From Alphaproteobacteria bacterium (lineage in GTDB: Bacteria > Pseudomonadota > Alphaproteobacteria > Micropepsales > Micropepsaceae), in contig JAATGP010000022.1 of assembly GCA_015654635.1 (NCBI GenBank), forward strand, positions 62,001 through 126,000: a stretch of DNA of 64,000 nucleotides, in the 5' to 3' direction. Below are positions 43,032 to 53,458 of the stretch, piece after piece. Every line of letters starts with the position of its first letter. Position 1 is the first letter of the stretch. The position numbers were made by a program, and so were the translations under genes. Below the pieces are notes generated by a model. The model was not told the origin of the DNA, ran no database searches, and saw nothing but the letters and a program-made list of their open reading frames with translations.

Positions 43032-44372
43032 ATGACAAAGCTGCGCTGGGTTATGCCGGTTGCGGCTGGGCTCGCTTTGCTGTGCGCCGCCAGCACGGCC
43101 GAAGCCCCCGCGTCTCCCAAGACGTTCCAGTTCGTGCTGCAGAATGGGCTGCAGGTCGTGGTGGTGCCCGATCATCGTGCGCCGGTCGTGACCCAGATGG
43201 TGGTTTACAAGGTCGGCGCCGTAGACGATCCGCCGGGCATTTCGGGCTTGGCGCATTTCTTTGAACATATGATGTTTCGTGGCACCAAAACTGTTCCGGG
43301 TGGCGGCTTCTCGCAGGCTGTGGCGCGCAATGGCGGCGATGACAACGCCTTCACCACTCATGATTACACGGTGTTCCACGAGCAGTTCGCAAAGGACAAA
43401 TTTCGCACTATGGCGCGGCTGGAAGCCGATCGCATGGTGAGTCTCGATTTGTCGGAGTCGGCGGTGGTGGCCGAGCGCGATGTGGTGGCGGAAGAACGCC
43501 GTCTGCGTATCGATAACGATCCCCAAGCACTGGTGCAGGAGCAAGCGGAGGCTGCGCTTTATCTCAGCCATCCCTATGGCCGGCCGGTGATCGGTTGGCC
43601 GGATGAGATTCGCCGCATCGGCCGCGCCGAGGCCGAGAATTTCTATCGCCGCCATTATGCCCCCAACAACGCAATCCTGATTGTTGCGGGCGATGTGACC
43701 CAGGAAGACGTGCGCAGCGTCGCCGAAGCCGAATTCGGTCCCTTGCAGGCACGCGAACTGGCGGCACGGGTGGATTATGCACAGCCGCGGCGCATGGGCG
43801 AAAGCCGGATTGTGGTGCCGCGCAAGGATGCCAAGGTGCCGCTGTTCCTGCGCATCTATCGCGTCCCCAGCTATGCCGAGGCGGCGCCAGCGACGGCGGA
43901 ATCGCTCGAATTGCTGGCACGCCTGCTCGGCGGCGATGTGACCTCCGCGCTGTACCGCCGTCTGGTGGTCGAGCGCCGGGTCGCTACCGATGTTTCGGTT
44001 GCTTACGATGGCTATGCGCGCGATTCCGGCCAATTCAGCATTTCGGCAAGCCCGCGCTCAGGCGTGGCGCTGGACGTGGTGGAGCGGGCTGTAGACGAGG
44101 TGATCGGCACTTACCAGCATCACGCGCCCAACAAGGCGGAGCTGGCACGCGCCAAAGCGCAGCTTGTGGCCGGAGCCGCCTTTCTGCGCGACAGCCAGTT
44201 TGAATTGGCATCGGCCTATGCCCGCGCCTTGGCCGTTGGGCTGACCGCTTCGGATGTGCAGCAATGGCCCGCGCGCATCCAGAATTTGAAGCCGGCGCAA
44301 ATTCAGAGTGCCGCTGTCGAAGCGCTCGACCGCAACGAAGCGGTCACGGCCTATCTTCAGCCGCGGCCATGA
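43032..44372 (+). CDS. M16 family zinc metallopeptidase (active-site copy)
   Basis: 446 residues from MTKLRWVM with a signal peptide ending TAEA. The inverted zinc motif HxxEH is present as LAHFFEHMMF, with the downstream Glu in the VVAEERRLRIDND region. Probably periplasmic, degrading peptides together with the following non-catalytic partner. In-frame ATG/GTG starts lie upstream (42972, 43020). Stop overlaps the next start. Confidence 0.9.
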   Translation: MTKLRWVMPVAAGLALLCAASTAEAPASPKTFQFVLQNGLQVVVVPDHRAPVVTQMVVYKVGAVDDPPGISGLAHFFEHMMFRGTKTVPGGGFSQAVARNGGDDNAFTTHDYTVFHEQFAKDKFRTMARLEADRMVSLDLSESAVVAERDVVAEERRLRIDNDPQALVQEQAEAALYLSHPYGRPVIGWPDEIRRIGRAEAENFYRRHYAPNNAILIVAGDVTQEDVRSVAEAEFGPLQARELAARVDYAQPRRMGESRIVVPRKDAKVPLFLRIYRVPSYAEAAPATAESLELLARLLGGDVTSALYRRLVVERRVATDVSVAYDGYARDSGQFSISASPRSGVALDVVERAVDEVIGTYQHHAPNKAELARAKAQLVAGAAFLRDSQFELASAYARALAVGLTASDVQQWPARIQNLKPAQIQSAAVEALDRNEAVTAYLQPRP

Positions 44373-45691
44373 TGCGGCGCCTCGCATTCCTCTTCGCGTT
44401 GCTGCTGGTGCCGGTTCCAGCCGAGGCGGCCAAGGTGAAGACGGTTGCGGCCCTTGCCAACGTGCCGGTGTGGCTGTCGGAAGATCACACCCTGCCGGTG
44501 ATCGCGCTGTCGCTATCGTTTCCGGCAGGTTCGAGCTTTGATCCTTCGGGCAAGTCGGGGATGTCGGCGCTGGCGGCCTATCTGCTCGATGAGGGCGCGG
44601 GCGATATGAATGCCGACGCCTTCCAATCGGCTTTGGCGGCGCGCGGCATCCGGTTGGAGGTTTCGCCTTCGCGCGATACCGTGACGGTCAGTGTGATGAC
44701 GCTGTCGGCGAACGCCAAAGAGGCTTTGCGGCTTCTCGGTTTGGCACTGACCAGGCCGCGCTTTGACGCCGATGCGGTGACGCGGGTGCGGCTGCAGATG
44801 ATGCAGAGCTTCGATGTCAGCCGCGAAGATCCCAATGCGGTCGCCGAACGCGGCTTTTACAGTCTTTATTTCGGCCCCTACACCTATGGCCGCGCGGTTC
44901 AGGGCGAGCCCCGCAGCTTGGCGGCGATCTCCGCCAACGATCTGAAAGCCTTCGCCAAGAGTCATTGGGTGCAGGGCGGCCTGAAGATTGCCGTGGCCGG
45001 GGATATTTCCGCCGCCGCACTGGCGCCGCTGCTGAAGAGCAGTTTGGGGAGCCTTCCCGATGCCACGCCGCCGATGCCGCCGGTGCCGTTGCGCGTAGGT
45101 GCCGCAGGGCTCCACATCCTTGCCCTGGAGGTGCCGCAGCCGGCTATCTATTTTGGCCAAGCCGGGATGCTGCGGCGCGATCGCGATTTTCTCGCTGGCA
45201 TGATCGCCAATTATATTCTTGGCGGCGCGGGTTCCGGTTCCCGGCTGACGCACGAAATCCGCGAACAGCGGGGTCTGACTTATGACGTATCGACCGATCT
45301 GGTACCTTACACTCACGCTGGGCTGCTGCTGGGAACGGTGTCGACGCGCCGCGACGCCGTGCGCCAGACCATCTCGCTCGTGAAAGAGACAATGCGAAAG
45401 TTCGTCAGCGAGGGGCCGACGGAGCAGGAACTTGACGATGCCAAACAATATCTCAACGGCTCCTTCCCGCTCGCCTTCACCTCCAACGCCGATATCGCCG
45501 CCCAGCTCAACAGTTTTCAGCAGTTGGGATTGCCGCTCGATTATCTCGGCCGCAGAGCCGATCTGATTGCCGCGGTCAGCCGGGACGATGTGCGCCGCGC
45601 CGCGCGCCGCCTGTTCGATCCGGAAAAATTGACCATTGTGGTGGCCGGGTCATTGCCCACCCGCAACACTGAGCCCGCGGATTCGCCGTAA
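44369..45691 (+). CDS. M16 family protein, non-catalytic partner
   Basis: 440 residues with signal peptide (LAFLFALLLVPVPAEA). Same fold as the previous gene, but the HxxEH position reads ALAAYLLDEGAG, so zinc ligands are lost. The R/Y motif HEIREQRGLTYDVSTDL, typical of the subunit supplying substrate contacts, is present. Forms a heterodimer-type protease with the preceding product, as in other tandem M16 pairs. Start ATG at 44369, overlapping by 4 bp. Confidence 0.9.
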   Translation: MMRRLAFLFALLLVPVPAEAAKVKTVAALANVPVWLSEDHTLPVIALSLSFPAGSSFDPSGKSGMSALAAYLLDEGAGDMNADAFQSALAARGIRLEVSPSRDTVTVSVMTLSANAKEALRLLGLALTRPRFDADAVTRVRLQMMQSFDVSREDPNAVAERGFYSLYFGPYTYGRAVQGEPRSLAAISANDLKAFAKSHWVQGGLKIAVAGDISAAALAPLLKSSLGSLPDATPPMPPVPLRVGAAGLHILALEVPQPAIYFGQAGMLRRDRDFLAGMIANYILGGAGSGSRLTHEIREQRGLTYDVSTDLVPYTHAGLLLGTVSTRRDAVRQTISLVKETMRKFVSEGPTEQELDDAKQYLNGSFPLAFTSNADIAAQLNSFQQLGLPLDYLGRRADLIAAVSRDDVRRAARRLFDPEKLTIVVAGSLPTRNTEPADSP

Positions 45692-45746
45692 AGCACCCAC
45701 AGGCTTGCGCCTGACGCGCGGCGTGCGAATCCGTTAGAGTGGTCCC

Positions 45747-47546
45747 ATGAGAATCCGTCGTCTTTCCGAAGGGACCGTTAACCGCATCGCTGCGGGTGAA
45801 GTGGTCGAGCGCCCGGCCAGTGCCGTCAAAGAGCTGGTCGAGAACGCGCTCGATGCGGGCGCAACGCGGCTGGTTATCGCCGCTTCCAATGGTGGTGCCG
45901 ATCTGGTCTTGGTCGAAGACGACGGCGAGGGTATGGCGCCTGAGGATCTCGTCCTTGCTATTGAGCGCCACGCGACCTCCAAGCTGACGGATGATGATCT
46001 CACCCATATCGCGACGATGGGCTTTCGCGGTGAGGCCTTGCCCTCCATTGGGGCGGTGGCACATCTGGCCATTACTTCGCGGACAAAAACTAGCGAAGCG
46101 CATGCGGTGGAAGTGCATGGCGGTGTGGTTGAAGGACCGCGGCCGGCTGGTTTTCTCTCGAACGGTCAGGCGGGCACGCGGGTGGAAGTGCGCGAGTTGT
46201 TTTATGCCACGCCAGCGCGCCTCAAATTCATGAAGTCGGCCCGCTCGGAAGACATGGCGATGAGCGATGTCATCAAACGCCTGGCTATGGCGCGGCCTGA
46301 CGTGGCGTTCACTCTGACCCTGGATGGGCGCCAGGTGCTCGATCTGCCGGCGGAGAGCGAGTTGTTTGAGGGGCGGCTGAAGCGGTTGTCGCGCATCATG
46401 GGGCGCGAATTCGCCGCCAACGCCATCCCGGTGGAAACGGGGCGCGAAGGGCTGACGCTGATCGGCTTTGCAGGCGTGCCGACCTACAACCGCGCCAATG
46501 CGCAAATGCAATTTTTGTTTGTCAACGGCCGCCCGGTGCGCGACAAGCTTCTGATCGGTGCGGTGCGCGGGGCTTACGCCGATTTCCTTGCCCGCGACCG
46601 CCATCCGGCGCTGGCCCTGTTTCTCGAATGCGATCCGGCTTTCGTTGATGTGAATGTGCATCCGGCCAAGACCGAGGTGCGCTTCCGCGATGCCGGGCTC
46701 GTCCGTGGGCTGATCGTCTCGGCGCTGAAGCATGCCTTGCACCGGGCCGGGCATCAGGCGTCGAGCACCGTTGCCACGGATGCGCTGGCGTCGTTTCGGC
46801 CGGAACCCTTCAATCCGCCAGAACCCGGCGGCTTTCCAACGGGCGCCTATAACCCCGCCTATTATCGCCCGTCACAGGAACTGTTCGATGCGGCGCGCGC
46901 GTTCCAATCGCCTTTCGCACCAGCGGCGCGGGTCGAATCCAGCGGGCAGGAGCCGCCGCCTGTTACGGCACCGCTTGGGGCTGCGCGGGCGCAGTTGCAT
47001 GAGACCTATATCGTGGCGCAGACCGGCGATGGCATCGTCATCGTCGATCAGCATGCCGCGCATGAGCGCCTGACCTATGAACGCATGAAGAAGCAAATGG
47101 AGGAGGGCGGTATTGCCCGCCAGCCGTTGCTGGTGCCGGAGGTGGTCGATCTCGATCCTGCCGAAGTGGACCGCATCGCGGCGCGGGCCCCCGAACTTGC
47201 CGAGCTGGGTTTGGTGGTAGAGGCCTTTGGCCCCGATGCCGTGCTTGTGCGTGAGACGCCCGCTATGCTGGGGCAGATGGATGTGAAAGGGTTGCTGCGC
47301 GATCTCGCCGATGATCTGGCCGAAAGCGGCGCCGCGCTGTCGTTGAAAGAGCGGCTGGAAGAGGTTGCAGCCACGCTGGCGTGTCACACATCCGTGCGCG
47401 CAGGCCGCCGCCTTAACGGCGAGGAAATGAACGCGCTCTTACGCGAAATGGAACGCACGCCCCATTCCGGCCAATGCAATCACGGCCGCCCGACGTATGT
47501 CGAGCTGAAGCTGGCCGATATCGAAAAGCTATTCGGGCGGAGATAG
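45747..47546 (+). CDS. mutL: DNA mismatch repair protein MutL
   Basis: 599 residues. GHKL ATPase motifs: [52 protein letters not shown], and [18 protein letters not shown]. The C-terminal domain ends [44 protein letters not shown], with [10 protein letters not shown] conserved. The CHTSVRAG and CNHGRP motifs suggest an endonuclease-type fold, although the DQHA(x)2E(x)4E motif reads [12 protein letters not shown], supporting endonuclease activity. Confidence 0.96.
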   Translation: MRIRRLSEGTVNRIAAGEVVERPASAVKELVENALDAGATRLVIAASNGGADLVLVEDDGEGMAPEDLVLAIERHATSKLTDDDLTHIATMGFRGEALPSIGAVAHLAITSRTKTSEAHAVEVHGGVVEGPRPAGFLSNGQAGTRVEVRELFYATPARLKFMKSARSEDMAMSDVIKRLAMARPDVAFTLTLDGRQVLDLPAESELFEGRLKRLSRIMGREFAANAIPVETGREGLTLIGFAGVPTYNRANAQMQFLFVNGRPVRDKLLIGAVRGAYADFLARDRHPALALFLECDPAFVDVNVHPAKTEVRFRDAGLVRGLIVSALKHALHRAGHQASSTVATDALASFRPEPFNPPEPGGFPTGAYNPAYYRPSQELFDAARAFQSPFAPAARVESSGQEPPPVTAPLGAARAQLHETYIVAQTGDGIVIVDQHAAHERLTYERMKKQMEEGGIARQPLLVPEVVDLDPAEVDRIAARAPELAELGLVVEAFGPDAVLVRETPAMLGQMDVKGLLRDLADDLAESGAALSLKERLEEVAATLACHTSVRAGRRLNGEEMNALLREMERTPHSGQCNHGRPTYVELKLADIEKLFGRR

Positions 47547-47558
47547 ACGTCATGTCCT

Positions 47559-47740
47559 CTACGGCGCTTTGTTCTGCTGGGGATTGTACCAATCCACGCT
47601 GGCTTTCCAGTGTGCGCTCAGCTCGGTGGCGAAGGTGGAGTGGGATCAGGTAAGGAACTGAAGGCGCCCGAGCAGCCATGGGCAATGGATGCGGCGCACA
47701 TGAAAAATGCCAAGAAAATTGGGATGAGCACGCGGTGCAT
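47559..47740 (-). pseudogene. Frameshifted small secreted protein
   Basis: From ATG 47740 (GGGGGGA upstream) the frame reads MHRVLIPIFLAFFMCAASIA then HGCSGAFSSLPDPTP and stops at 47618. A different frame then continues with FATELSAHWKASVDWYNPQQ and stops at 47559, in a protein-like way. Joining the two needs a one-base shift near 47630-47645. I infer one exported protein of about 60 residues broken by a frameshift, either true decay or an assembly error. Between mutL and rsmD. Confidence 0.4.
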
Positions 47741-47786
47741 GGCCGTCCCCCCGAAGACAGACCCTCTTACCACTGGGCTGCACGCA

Positions 47787-48350
47787 TTACGTGCGCAAAA
47801 ACGCCACGCGCGTGTCGCCATAGCTGCGCTCATCGAAGCGCGTAAAACCTTCAGCGACAATGGCTTCGTCTTCAGCGGCTTCCGCCACCAGGACGGCGCG
47901 CTCGGACAGCCAGCCGCCTTCGGTCAGACTTGCCAGCGAAGGGCTGAGAAAATTTTTGCGGTAGGGCGGGTCGAGGATGACCAGATCGAAAGGCCCGCCC
48001 GCACCCGGCCCCATGGGGCCAAGATTGGTGGCATCACGGCGCCAGATTTTGCTGGTGCCGGTGAGGCTCAAGCTTTCCACATTCTGGCGAATGAGGGCGC
48101 GGCTTTCGGCAGAATCATCCACAAAAAGGCAAAAGGCGGCGCCGCGGCTCATCGCTTCAATCCCCATAGCACCGGTGCCGGCGAAAAGATCGGCGACGCG
48201 GGCGCCTTCGAGCGCAAAACCGCAGTCGAAATCATTGTGCAGGAGGATATTGAAGACGGCCTGGCGCACCTTGTCTGCGGTGGGGCGGACGCGCTCGTCA
48301 CGCGGCGTCGCCAAGCTGCGGCCACCATATAAACCTGCCGTAATGCGCAT
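47787..48350 (-). CDS. rsmD: 16S rRNA m2G966 methyltransferase
   Basis: 187 residues, Rossmann SAM methyltransferase. MRITAGLYGGRSL start, RPTADKVRQAVFNIL, SAM motif VADLFAGTGAMGIEAMSRGA and catalytic DPPY in LVILDPPYRKN. Methylates G966 of 16S rRNA in 30S assembly intermediates. Divergent from the DsbD-like gene with about 105 bp. Confidence 0.94.
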   Translation of the reverse strand: MRITAGLYGGRSLATPRDERVRPTADKVRQAVFNILLHNDFDCGFALEGARVADLFAGTGAMGIEAMSRGAAFCLFVDDSAESRALIRQNVESLSLTGTSKIWRRDATNLGPMGPGAGGPFDLVILDPPYRKNFLSPSLASLTEGGWLSERAVLVAEAAEDEAIVAEGFTRFDERSYGDTRVAFLRT

Positions 48351-48455
48351 CGCAATCCTCCGGGGCGGACCCTAGCCAATGCAGCAGGGCATCTCCAGGG
48401 GGCTTTCACGCTGAGTTGTTGGCGCTTTTTCGCCCAAGCGGGTAAGCTCGGCACC

Positions 48456-50537
48456 ATGCGCCATATCCTCTTCTGCCTTTTCGCCCTGCTCAGCCTTGCT
48501 CTGCCTGGGGCCGCGGACACGCTGCCGCTGAATCAGCAGCCTAAGGTCCATGTCCGCCTGATTTCGGACCGCGATGCGGTCCGTCCGGGCAGCCACTTTA
48601 CCGTTGCGGTGGAGCAGGACATTGCGGCGGGCTGGCATACCTATTGGCTCAATCCGGGTGAGGCGGGCCAGCCGACCGAGGTCAAATGGAGCTTGCCGCC
48701 GGGCTGGAAGGCGGGCGCCATCCAGTGGCCTTACCCCATTCGCGTGCCGGTGGGGCCGCTGATGGATTACGGCTACGAAGGCAAGGTCTGGCTGCTGGTC
48801 GATCTCACCGTGCCGCCAGATGCGCCGGCCGGGGCGCTGACCTTGAGGGCTCTGGTGCAATACCTCGTTTGCCGCGAGGTTTGCATTCCTGAAGACGCCA
48901 CTGTCGCGCTTCCACTGGTGGTCGATGCCAAAGGGGCCCCGCCCGATGCCACCAGTGCTGCGGAGTTCGCTGCGGTGCGTGCGAAGATTCCCGCCACTTC
49001 GCCTTGGCCGATGCAATATGCGCTTGGCAAGGATTTGCGGCTTTATGTGAAGGCACCGGCGTTGTCGGGCACGGCGCGGCCGGTGGATGTGCAGTTCTTT
49101 CCGGCGGCGGCAGGCGAGGTCACCGATGCGGCCAAGCAGAGCTTTGGCCTTGCCAAAGATGGTCTGGTGCTGTCGCTGGTCCCCGGCGCGAAAATGGCGA
49201 GCCTGAAAAGCCTGACCGGCGTGCTGGTGCTGACCTCGACGGACCGTTCGGTGCAGGCATTGCAGGTGCAGGCCGCACCCGGTGCGGTGCCGGATGCTGC
49301 CATGGGCGGCGAGGTCAGCATTTGGCTGGCGCTGGTCTTTGCGGCGCTGGGCGGTCTGATCCTCAACGTCATGCCTTGCGTCTTGCCGGTGTTGGCGATG
49401 AAGGCCTTGTCGCTGGCGAGCCACGCCGGGGCAGACCGGGCTCATGCTCGCGCCGAATCCTTTTCCTATGCGGCGGGTGCGGTGGCGAGTTTTGTCGCCT
49501 TCGGCCTTGTCATCGTCGCCTTGCGCGCCGGTGGGGCGGCTATCGGCTGGGGCTTTCAGTTGCAGGAGCCCATCGTGGTTGCCGTGCTGGCATTATTGAT
49601 GTTCGCAGTGGGGCTCAATCTTTCCGGATTGTTTGAGATACAGCCGATTACCGCAGGCGACACGCTGGCCCGCAAGGGCGGCCTTCTGGGTGCCTTCTTC
49701 ACAGGTGTCTTGGCCGTGGCGGTGGCAGCGCCTTGTACCGCACCCTTTATGGCCACCGCGATTGGTTTTGGCTTTACCCAGTCGGCGCCTGTGGTGATTG
49801 GCATTTTCGTAGCGCTCGGGCTCGGCTTTGCGCTGCCCTTTATTCTTCTTGGCCTGTGGCCTGCCTTGCATCGCGTTTTGCCAAAGCCCGGTACCTGGAT
49901 GGTGCGCTTCAGGCAGATTCTGGCGCTGCCGATGTATGCGGCCGCCGGCTGGCTGGTTTGGGTGTTGGCGCAACAGATCGACACCAGGGGCCTCATCGCA
50001 ATCGCTGTCGCCGCCGTGGCGCTGGCGTTGGCACTGTGGTTTTGGGGGCGCCTCGCCGTGCGGTCGGGGGCACGCAAATGGGCTGTTGCGGCGGGCGCAC
50101 TCGCCTTTGTTATCGTAACAGTGGCTGCGCTCTGCATCGTCGCAGGGGCCCGTCCGCCAGCGCCCGTCTCTGTGACGGCGCATGCGGGTATCCCCTCCGA
50201 ACCCTACTCGGCGGCGCGTCTTGCGGCTCTGCGTCAAGCAGGGCGACCGGTCTTCATAGATGCCACCGCGTCGTGGTGCATCACCTGCCTCGTCAATGAA
50301 GAGGCCGCGCTGGCGCGGCCCAATGTACATGCCGCGTTTCGGGACAAGCACATCGTGCTGCTGGTGGCCGATTGGACCAATCGCAGTCCCGCGATCACGG
50401 CGCTGCTGGAGGCTCATGGCCGCTCGGGCGTACCGCTATATCTCTACTTTGCACCGGGAGCGGCGGAACCGATCATTCTGCCGCAGATTCTGACCGAGGA
50501 CATCGTGCTGAGTGCGCTGGCCAATCCGGCGAAGTAG
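48456..50537 (+). CDS. DsbD/ScsB-type thiol:disulfide interchange protein
   Basis: 693 residues. Signal peptide; N-terminal periplasmic domain (about 25-260) with the Cys pair in VCREVCIPED; membrane domain with eight helices carrying Cys in NVMPCVLPVLAM and VAAPCTAPFMATA; C-terminal thioredoxin domain with CxxC in TASWCITCLVNEEAA. Moves electrons from cytosolic thioredoxin to periplasmic thiols. The N-terminal domain is the longer ScsB/DsbD-like kind common in alphaproteobacteria, so partners may differ from E. coli DsbC/DsbG. Confidence 0.9.
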   Translation: MRHILFCLFALLSLALPGAADTLPLNQQPKVHVRLISDRDAVRPGSHFTVAVEQDIAAGWHTYWLNPGEAGQPTEVKWSLPPGWKAGAIQWPYPIRVPVGPLMDYGYEGKVWLLVDLTVPPDAPAGALTLRALVQYLVCREVCIPEDATVALPLVVDAKGAPPDATSAAEFAAVRAKIPATSPWPMQYALGKDLRLYVKAPALSGTARPVDVQFFPAAAGEVTDAAKQSFGLAKDGLVLSLVPGAKMASLKSLTGVLVLTSTDRSVQALQVQAAPGAVPDAAMGGEVSIWLALVFAALGGLILNVMPCVLPVLAMKALSLASHAGADRAHARAESFSYAAGAVASFVAFGLVIVALRAGGAAIGWGFQLQEPIVVAVLALLMFAVGLNLSGLFEIQPITAGDTLARKGGLLGAFFTGVLAVAVAAPCTAPFMATAIGFGFTQSAPVVIGIFVALGLGFALPFILLGLWPALHRVLPKPGTWMVRFRQILALPMYAAAGWLVWVLAQQIDTRGLIAIAVAAVALALALWFWGRLAVRSGARKWAVAAGALAFVIVTVAALCIVAGARPPAPVSVTAHAGIPSEPYSAARLAALRQAGRPVFIDATASWCITCLVNEEAALARPNVHAAFRDKHIVLLVADWTNRSPAITALLEAHGRSGVPLYLYFAPGAAEPIILPQILTEDIVLSALANPAK

Positions 50538-50599
50538 GGGAGTGCTTGGCAACCATTCCGTGCAGTCCCCATGATCACGATTAGCGGAGCGGGGTGCGG

Positions 50600-50613
50600 C
50601 GCTTCCGGAAGCG
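50600..50613. promoter_or_regulatory. Perfect 14-bp palindrome upstream of GH3 gene
   Basis: CGCTTCCGGAAGCG, 67 bp before the GH3 start and within the 142-bp gap after the dsbD-like gene. Suits an operator for the GH3 pair. It differs from the palindrome at 23415. Confidence 0.4.
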
Positions 50614-50679
50614 GGGTTGCGGCGGACCCGCTCTGGGCTATTCTTGCCGTCACAATAAAAGAATCCCGGGAGAACATCT

Positions 50680-53364
50680 ATGCGGTTGGCATCGGTCCTG
50701 CGCGTCGCCACAGCGGCGGGCGCGCTGGCAGTGTATTCGACAGGCGGCGCGACCGCTTTTTCTTGGCCGTGGGCTGATACCGGTACCAAAGCTCCGCCCG
50801 CACCCCCGGCCTATACCGATACCGCGTTGCCCTTCGAGCAGCGTGCCGCCGATCTGGTCTCCCGCCTGACGCTGGAAGAAAAAGCGAGCCAGCTCGGCAA
50901 CTGGTCGCGCCCGATCCCGCGGCTCGGCGTCCCCGGCTATAACTGGTGGAACGAGGCGCTGCATGGCGTGGCGCGCAACGGCGTCGCCACCGTGTTTCCA
51001 CAGGCGATCGGCCTTGGCGCCACCTTTGATCCGGCGCTAATCCATGAGATGGGCGAGGCGATTTCGACCGAAGCGCGCGTCAAATATAACGAGACCGGCT
51101 ATGACAAGGATCATGGGATTTTCCAGGGCCTGACCTTCTGGTCGCCAAACGTCAACATCTTCCGCGATCCGCGCTGGGGCCGCGGCCAGGAAACCTATGG
51201 CGAAGACCCATGGCTGACGGGGCAGTTCGGCAAGGCCTTCGTCACCGGCATGCAGGGCGACGATCCCAAATATCTGCGCACCATCGCCACGCCCAAACAT
51301 TTTGCGGTGCATTCCGGCCCCGAGCCGACCCGCCACAGCGTCGATGTCGCCGCCACCAAGCACGACATGGTTGACACCTATCTGCCGCAGTTCCGCACCG
51401 CGATTGTCGAAGGCAAAGCGGAATCGGTGATGTGCGCCTATAACCGCATCAACGGTCAGCCTGCCTGCGCGCAGGATTTCCTGCTCAATGATACGCTGCG
51501 CCAAGCCTGGGGCTTCAAAGGCGTGGTGGTGTCGGATTGCGATGCTATTCTGGATATCGCTGAGGGTCACAAATACACCAAGAACGTCGCCGAAGCCGCT
51601 GCCATTTCGCTCAAGCACGGTGTGGATAATGATTGTTCGACCTGGACTCTCTCGGTCAAAACCGACGTCGATTATCAGCGCTATATCGATGCCGTGAAGC
51701 AGGGGCTGGTCTCCGAAGCGGTGGTCGATGAATCGCTGAAGCGCCTGTTCACGGCGCGCATGAAACTCGGCATGTTCGATCCGCAAGCGATGGTGAAATA
51801 TGCGCAAATTCCGGAGAGCGCACTCAATTCGCCGGAACATGCGGCGCTGGCGCTGAAAGCCGCGCATGAATCCATGGTGCTGCTGAAAAATGATGGCGCC
51901 TTGCCGCTCAAGCATACCATCAAGCGCATCGCGGTAATCGGACCCTTGGCCGATCAGGTGGTGCCGCTCTATGGCAACTACAACGGCACGCCGCAGTCTT
52001 CGGTCTCGACATTGGATGGCCTGAAACAGGCGTTTCCCAATGCCGAAATTGTCTACGAGCCGGGCACCAATTTCCTGCGCACGGGCACGGCCGTTCCGGC
52101 CGCGAACCTGAAAACGGCCGACGGCAAGCCGGGTCTTACTGCCGAGTTCTTCGACAATCAGGAATTCACGGGCAAACCGGTGCTGACCCGTGTCGATGCC
52201 GGCATCGATTACGAGCGCGGCCGGGTGAATATGAAAATCGCCGAACTGCCTGCCGTGGTGCAGTTTGCGGTGCGCTGGACGGGTACGCTGACGCCGGACC
52301 AGACCGGCGATTACGCCCTCGGCCTCGATGCGCGCGTCGGCAAGCTCTGGCTCGACGGCAAAGAGATCGTCACGCTGGGCTCCGGCGACCAATCGGCCAA
52401 GATGGTCGTGGTGCATCTCGAAGCCGGACATGCCTATAGCGTGAAGATCGAACGTGGTTCTGAACCCAGGATGACGATCCACTTCGTCTGGGCCAAGCAG
52501 ATCCCGGATGCGCTGAAGCGCGCGGTGACGGCGATGAAAAAAGCCGATGCCGTGGTGGCTGTGGTCGGTATCACGCCGCAGCTCGAAGGCGAGGAGATGA
52601 AGGTCGATGTGCCGGGCTTTGTCGGCGGCGACCGCACCAGCATCGATCTGCCCAAGGCGGAAGAGGATTTGCTGGTGGCTGCCCGCAAGGCGACCCAAAA
52701 GCCGCTGATCACGGTGCTGATCAATGGCTCCGCACTGAGCGTGAATTGGGCCGCGAAAAAGGCCGATGCCATTTTGGAATCCTGGTATGGCGGCCAAGCG
52801 GCGGGCACGGCTATCGGCGATATCCTTTCGGGAGCCTACAATCCCTCGGGCCGTTTGCCAGTGACCTTCTATGCGGGGCTTAAAGATCTGCCGCCATTCG
52901 AAGATTATTCGATGGCGGGGCGCACTTACCGCTACTACAGCGGCAAGCCGCTTTATCCCTTCGGCTATGGCCTTTCCTATACCAGCTTTGCTTATGACGG
53001 ACTGAAACTCTCGGCGCCGACGCTCAAGGCGGGTGAGGCGCTTGGTGTTGATGTCGTGGTGAAGAACACCGGCAAAATCACAGGCGATGAGGTGGTCCAG
53101 CTTTATCTCTCCTTCCCGGGGACTGCGGGCATGCCGCACAAAGCCCTGCGCGGCGTGGCGCGCGTGAGCCTGGAGCCGGGTGAAAGCCGCGTGGTGCATT
53201 TCGATCTGAAGCCGCGCGATTTGTCTTCGGTGACAGAACTCGGCGAGATCAAAGTGCAGCCCGGCGCCTATACCCTCAGCGTCGGTGGCGGCCAGCCCGG
53301 CTTCACCAAGGCGATTGTTTCGGCTCCGATAACGATCGAAGGCGAACAGACACTGCCGCAGTAG
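50680..53364 (+). CDS. GH3-PA14 glycosidase (beta-glucosidase/xylosidase), copy A
   Basis: 894 residues with signal peptide. GH3 catalytic domain with SPNVNIFRDPRWGRGQETYGEDP, KHFAVHSGPEPTRH, MCAYNRINGQPAC and nucleophile Asp286 in VVVSDCDAI. The alpha/beta sandwich is split by a PA14 domain (about 480-620; LTAEFFDNQEFTGKPV ... GKLWLDGKEIV). C-terminal FnIII-like domain (YGLSYTSFAYDGLKL). SDCDAI and PRWGRGQETYGEDP are the beta-xylosidase/beta-glucosidase subgroup signatures. GGGAGA precedes the ATG. Paralogue follows after 94 bp. Confidence 0.93.
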   Translation: MRLASVLRVATAAGALAVYSTGGATAFSWPWADTGTKAPPAPPAYTDTALPFEQRAADLVSRLTLEEKASQLGNWSRPIPRLGVPGYNWWNEALHGVARNGVATVFPQAIGLGATFDPALIHEMGEAISTEARVKYNETGYDKDHGIFQGLTFWSPNVNIFRDPRWGRGQETYGEDPWLTGQFGKAFVTGMQGDDPKYLRTIATPKHFAVHSGPEPTRHSVDVAATKHDMVDTYLPQFRTAIVEGKAESVMCAYNRINGQPACAQDFLLNDTLRQAWGFKGVVVSDCDAILDIAEGHKYTKNVAEAAAISLKHGVDNDCSTWTLSVKTDVDYQRYIDAVKQGLVSEAVVDESLKRLFTARMKLGMFDPQAMVKYAQIPESALNSPEHAALALKAAHESMVLLKNDGALPLKHTIKRIAVIGPLADQVVPLYGNYNGTPQSSVSTLDGLKQAFPNAEIVYEPGTNFLRTGTAVPAANLKTADGKPGLTAEFFDNQEFTGKPVLTRVDAGIDYERGRVNMKIAELPAVVQFAVRWTGTLTPDQTGDYALGLDARVGKLWLDGKEIVTLGSGDQSAKMVVVHLEAGHAYSVKIERGSEPRMTIHFVWAKQIPDALKRAVTAMKKADAVVAVVGITPQLEGEEMKVDVPGFVGGDRTSIDLPKAEEDLLVAARKATQKPLITVLINGSALSVNWAAKKADAILESWYGGQAAGTAIGDILSGAYNPSGRLPVTFYAGLKDLPPFEDYSMAGRTYRYYSGKPLYPFGYGLSYTSFAYDGLKLSAPTLKAGEALGVDVVVKNTGKITGDEVVQLYLSFPGTAGMPHKALRGVARVSLEPGESRVVHFDLKPRDLSSVTELGEIKVQPGAYTLSVGGGQPGFTKAIVSAPITIEGEQTLPQ

Positions 53365-53458
53365 ACGATGTCTCGGCCTCTCGGGATTTCTCGCGGGGCC
53401 GAAATTCTTTGCGGGCGCGGGCCCCGGTCCGGCCCTGATAATCCATGGGGAAAACAAC

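Noticed and set aside
42090..44033. Minus-strand open frame of about 650 codons across lspA, the lipoprotein and the M16 gene
   Set aside because: Antisense to three well-supported genes; product composition is not protein-like. The same applies to 9255-10874, 18107-19837, 26118-27725 and 31921-33501.
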